Positions 6,136 through 8,708 of a stretch of DNA of 8,708 nucleotides are shown here, piece by piece. The translations under genes and the position numbers were made by a program. Under the pieces are notes generated by a model. It saw nothing but the letters and a program-made list of their open reading frames with translations, was not told the DNA's origin and did no database searches. Origin of the DNA: Xanthobacteraceae bacterium (GTDB lineage Bacteria > Pseudomonadota > Alphaproteobacteria > Rhizobiales > Xanthobacteraceae); contig JASHYD010000752.1 of NCBI GenBank assembly GCA_030043175.1, forward strand, positions 1-8,708, written 5' to 3'. The first letter of the stretch is position 1. Each line of letters starts with the position of its first letter.

Positions 6136-7848
6136 ATGCATTCGCTTCATCGCCATTCCCTGCGGCGCCTCATGCTCGCCGGCGCCGTCACGCTGACGGC
6201 GGCGCCCGCCGTCGCGGCGGATGTCACGCCGCAGCGGCTGACAAACCCCGAGCCGGGCAACTGGCTTATGAATCATCGCACTTACGACGCGCAGCGTTAT
6301 TCGCCGCTCGATGCGATCAACAAGACCAACGTCAAGGCCCTCAAGCTCGTCTATGCGGTCGCGATCGGCGGCAATGCGGTCAACGAGAATCTGGAGTCGA
6401 CTCCGCTTGCTGAGGACGGATACCTCTATGTAGTCGATCTGTGGGGCGTCGCCTACAAGATCGATGGCCGCGCCGGGAACGTAGGGCGGATCGTCTGGCG
6501 CATGGACCCGGGGCAGGAAAAGGCGCCGGACGCCAATCGCGGCGCCGCGTTGTGGGGCAATTTCGTCATCTCGGTCGCCAATCATCCGGCGCGGCTCATC
6601 GCCACCAACAAGGAGACTGGCAAGGTCGCCTGGGAGACCAACCTGTCCGATGGCCAGAGCGGGCTGCAGTTCACGGCGGCGCCGTTGGCCGTCAAGGACA
6701 AGATCGTAGTTGGCGCCTCGGGCGGCGACCAAGGCGCACGCACTTTCATCCTCGCGCTCGATGCCGCCACAGGCAAACTCGCGTGGAAGAAATTCGTCAT
6801 TCCGGCCCCCGGCGAGCCCGGCAGCGAGACCTGGAAGGACAAGAACAACGCCTGGCAGACCGGCGGCGGCGCCATGTGGGTCACGGGCTCCTACGATCCC
6901 GATACCAACCAGGTGCTTTGGGGCACCGGAAATCCGGTGCCGTGGTCGGACCCCTACTACCGCCCGGGCGACAACCTCTACACCGACAGCCTGATCTCGT
7001 GGGATCCGGACACCGGCAAGATGAACTGGTACCACCAGTATACGCCGGGCGACATGTGGGATTATGACGAGGAGGGATCCCACATCCTGATCGACACAAC
7101 GGTGGGCGGGCAGCCGCGCAAGCTCGTTGCCCACGCGGCTCGCAACGGTTTTCTCTATTCCTTCGAGCGCGCCAACGGCCAGACCGTGATGGCAAAGCCT
7201 TACATGCAGCGCATCAACTGGACGGCCGGCATTGACCAGAAGACCGGCAAGCCCCTCGATTATGATCCAAACCGCGATATCCAGGTCTACTCGGGCAAAC
7301 AGAACTATACCCTCGCCGAGCCGACCAAGCAGCTGTGCCCAGCGCTGACCGGCGGCAACAACTACTTCCCGCCGTCCTACAGCCGCCGCACCGGGTTGCT
7401 CTACATTCCGGCGTTTACCATGTGCAACGACTCTACGCTCGACCAGGAGGCGATCAAGAGAGGCATCTATTTCAGCCGGATCTCAAAGTTCAACGAGCGC
7501 AATGAGTCCGACCTCATCATGGCCGATCCGGTAACCGGCGAGGTGAAGAAGCGCGTGCACTCGATTTATCCCAACGTGAGCGGCGTGGTCACAACTGCCG
7601 GCGGTCTCGCCTTCACGGCCTTCACCGACGGCACGTTCGCGGCTTACGACGATAACACGCTCGACCAGCTCTGGAAGGTCAACGTCGGCACCGGCTTCAA
7701 CGCGCCGCCGATCACGTTCGAAGCCGGCGGCAAGCAATACGTCGCGATCCTGTCGGGCATCAGCAATATCACCAAGGGCCGGCACGCACTCACCCCGGAA
7801 CTGCGCGAGCAGCGCAACCAGACCATGCTGTTTGTGTTCGGGCTGTAG
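6136..7848 (+). CDS. PQQ-dependent alcohol dehydrogenase (quinoprotein), lanthanide-type, array copy 3
   Basis: Third tandem quinoprotein, 570 residues from ATG 6136. The signal peptide is MHSLHRHSLRRLMLAGAVTL and on to PAVA|ADV (cut near 27); it contains Arg-Arg but no good Tat motif, so Sec export is likely. Landmarks: Glu87, Asp198 at the usual metal-ligating Glu position, Trp248, Asn266, Trp270 (pocket), Asp309 and Asp311 (WDYDEEGSH), Arg336, and Cys401/Cys430. The vicinal Cys-Cys is absent. It differs from its paralogues next to the metal site (GGDQGARTF instead of GGDRGVRDF), in a 2-residue deletion near the mature N-terminus (LTNPEPGNW versus LVNADREPGNW), and in NNYFPPSY where the others have NNFW-x-ASY, so its specificity may differ too. 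It is the copy nearest the cytochrome gene (117 nt apart). It probably oxidises an alcohol in the periplasm; the substrate cannot be told from sequence. Confidence 0.94.
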   Translation: MHSLHRHSLRRLMLAGAVTLTAAPAVAADVTPQRLTNPEPGNWLMNHRTYDAQRYSPLDAINKTNVKALKLVYAVAIGGNAVNENLESTPLAEDGYLYVVDLWGVAYKIDGRAGNVGRIVWRMDPGQEKAPDANRGAALWGNFVISVANHPARLIATNKETGKVAWETNLSDGQSGLQFTAAPLAVKDKIVVGASGGDQGARTFILALDAATGKLAWKKFVIPAPGEPGSETWKDKNNAWQTGGGAMWVTGSYDPDTNQVLWGTGNPVPWSDPYYRPGDNLYTDSLISWDPDTGKMNWYHQYTPGDMWDYDEEGSHILIDTTVGGQPRKLVAHAARNGFLYSFERANGQTVMAKPYMQRINWTAGIDQKTGKPLDYDPNRDIQVYSGKQNYTLAEPTKQLCPALTGGNNYFPPSYSRRTGLLYIPAFTMCNDSTLDQEAIKRGIYFSRISKFNERNESDLIMADPVTGEVKKRVHSIYPNVSGVVTTAGGLAFTAFTDGTFAAYDDNTLDQLWKVNVGTGFNAPPITFEAGGKQYVAILSGISNITKGRHALTPELREQRNQTMLFVFGL

Positions 7849-7870
7849 TGGGTGCCCCCACCAAAACTGT

Positions 7871-7894
7871 CATGCTCCGCGAAAGCGGAGCATG
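7871..7894. repeat. perfect 10-bp hairpin with GAAA loop between copy 3 and the cytochrome
   Basis: CATGCTCCGC (7871-7880), GAAA, GCGGAGCATG (7885-7894): a perfect stem capped by a GNRA-type tetraloop, beginning 23 nt after the copy 3 stop. A very similar palindrome is, as I recall, common between genes in Bradyrhizobium. No T-run follows. It would be a strong block to 3' exonucleases if transcribed, and could protect the dehydrogenase mRNA. Confidence 0.75.
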
Positions 7895-7895
7895 C

Positions 7896-7927
7896 ACCGT
7901 CGGCTTTGGGATCGACAAGCTGACGGT
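7896..7927. repeat. second hairpin immediately after the first, ahead of the cytochrome gene
   Basis: ACCGTCGGCTT (7896-7906) pairs with AAGCTGACGGT (7917-7927), 11 bp with one G-U, around a 10-nt loop. Only one base separates it from the previous hairpin. It ends 38 nt before the cytochrome start and leaves its ribosome binding site free. Confidence 0.6.
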
Positions 7928-7953
7928 TACTGGATCCTCCCAGGCTATTGAAC

Positions 7954-7959
7954 GAGGAG
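7954..7959 (+). promoter_or_regulatory. ribosome binding site deciding a GTG start for the cytochrome
   Basis: GAGGAG lies 6 nt before GTG 7966. A TTG six codons earlier (7948) is in frame, but the GAGGAG would then be inside the coding region and no good site precedes it, so GTG 7966 is preferred. Confidence 0.8.
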
Positions 7960-7965
7960 CCTCAC

Positions 7966-8382
7966 GTGAACGCCTGCAAGTTCATCGTCGCTGCCCTGCT
8001 GACCGCCACCCTCCAGCTCTCCTTCGCCTCCGCACAGAACGTCTCGTTCGGTGATCGGCTGTTCCATGAAAAGGCGGACTGCCAGTTCTGTCATGGCCCC
8101 GACGGCGACGGGCGCGGCGACCCGCGCTCGCCGGGCCGGGCCGCCAATCTGCATGAGACCACGCTTAATCGCGACCAACTTATCGAGGTCATCGCCTGCG
8201 GGCGACCAGCCACGGAGATGCCGCACTTCGACAAATACGCCTACGAGGATACGGACTGCTACGGCCTCAAGGGCAAGGATCTGGGCCGCGATGCGCCGCA
8301 CGACCCGCATTCGACGCCCCTGACGCGACGCGAAATCGAGGCCGTCGCGGATTACGTGATCAAAACATTCGTGGGGAAATAG
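7966..8382 (+). CDS. exported class I c-type cytochrome, probable electron acceptor of the quinoproteins
   Basis: Small periplasmic monoheme cytochrome of 138 residues from GTG 7966. Residues 1-23 are a signal peptide (FIVAALLTATLQLSFASA|QN), leaving about 115 mature residues. The single heme site is C39-Q-F-C42-H43; the likely sixth ligand is Met85 in PATEMPHFD. A second Cys pair, Cys78 (IACGRP) and Cys98 (DTDCYG), brackets the Met loop and could form a disulfide. The C-terminal helix LTRREIEAVADYVIKTFVGK is the usual class I closing helix. It is shorter than the cytochromes cL/XoxG that serve methanol dehydrogenases. I recall similar CGRP...MPxFD...CYG cytochromes next to PQQ dehydrogenases in Rhizobiales, but could not check this. 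Being the only cytochrome after three dehydrogenases on the same strand, it probably takes electrons from all of them and passes them towards a terminal oxidase. The preceding gap has two strong hairpins, so its expression may be uncoupled from the array. Confidence 0.9.
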   Translation: MNACKFIVAALLTATLQLSFASAQNVSFGDRLFHEKADCQFCHGPDGDGRGDPRSPGRAANLHETTLNRDQLIEVIACGRPATEMPHFDKYAYEDTDCYGLKGKDLGRDAPHDPHSTPLTRREIEAVADYVIKTFVGK

Positions 8383-8708
8383 CGGCGCACGAAGCGGAGC
8401 GGGTTCTGCGCGGCATCTCATAGGTGTCGCATCTATGCGGCGGGATCCCGGACGAGGTCGATATCCGACGTCGTCCGCTCACCCGGGGCGAAAGCCCACG
8501 CCTTCAGGCAGCGCTAGAATACTTGCATTTTAGAATCTGAAGTAAAAGAGTCGAGTTCTATTGTGACCTTTAGATTGGGACGAGTTATCGTGTCCTCGAA
8601 CACGACTTGGTCGTGGAGGTAGAGGGATATCAAGCTTCAATCCAACTGTTGTTGGCTTCGCTCGGTGTGGACGGTGATTGCCTTTAAGGGCGTGTCCCGA
8701 AGGGAGCG
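8383..8708. other. 326-nt stretch without a recognisable gene; includes an AT-rich patch
   Basis: I see no convincing coding region on either strand and no RNA gene. The first part (to about 8515) is GC-rich with small self-complementary bits (CGCAT-CT-ATGCG at 8428-8439, CGGGATCCCG at 8441-8450) and no T-tracted terminator for the cytochrome gene. At 8518-8577 the composition falls to 19 G/C in 60 nt. Further on, TCGTGT (8588-8593) can pair with ACACGA (8600-8605), while the overlapping CACGAC (8601-8606) can instead pair with GTCGTG (8610-8615). CCAAC-TGTT-GTTGG (8642-8655) is another small hairpin. This may be the leader of a gene beyond the window. Confidence 0.5.

Noticed and set aside
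8563..8622. Short GTG-initiated frame (19 codons) in the 3' region
   Set aside because: It has no convincing ribosome binding site, is very short, and overlaps the small hairpins.

Overview
The window reads as high-GC alphaproteobacterial DNA, most likely from the order Hyphomicrobiales (Bradyrhizobium/Rhodopseudomonas-like). This rests on the GC-rich coding sequence and on the short intergenic palindromes, such as the GTGGCCGGG-CTTGT-CCCGGCCAC and CATGCTCCGC-GAAA-GCGGAGCATG types, which I associate with that group. The assignment comes from memory of the repeat style, not from a search. All supported genes lie on the + strand.

Layout: (1) 1-1199, the 3' part of a metabolite:H+ symporter (MHS) family MFS transporter, cut by the window edge. 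(2) 1322-2104, a secreted protein of unknown function with a faint acetoacetate-decarboxylase-like look. (3) 2290-4011, 4241-5950 and 6136-7848, three tandem paralogous periplasmic PQQ-dependent alcohol dehydrogenases (quinoproteins), about three quarters identical to one another by eye. (4) 7966-8382, a small exported class I c-type cytochrome with one CxxCH heme site. (5) 8383-8708, no recognisable gene, with an AT-rich patch.

How they may work together: each dehydrogenase would oxidise an alcohol (or aldehyde) in the periplasm and pass electrons from PQQ to the single cytochrome at the end of the array, and so to the respiratory chain. All three carry the Asp-x-Asp pair (WDYD) that marks lanthanide-dependent quinoprotein dehydrogenases. 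They lack the adjacent-cysteine pair of classical methanol dehydrogenase and have Asp where the metal-ligating Glu normally sits, so they look like a distinct, diverged lanthanide-type clade. The first copy also differs from the other two in the substrate pocket (Met for Trp). No PQQ biosynthesis genes, no MxaJ/XoxJ-like binding protein and no lanthanide uptake genes are in the window.

Every intergenic gap from the transporter to the cytochrome carries at least one GC-rich inverted repeat without a following T-tract. These may be mobile palindromic repeats, mRNA-processing or stability hairpins, or both.
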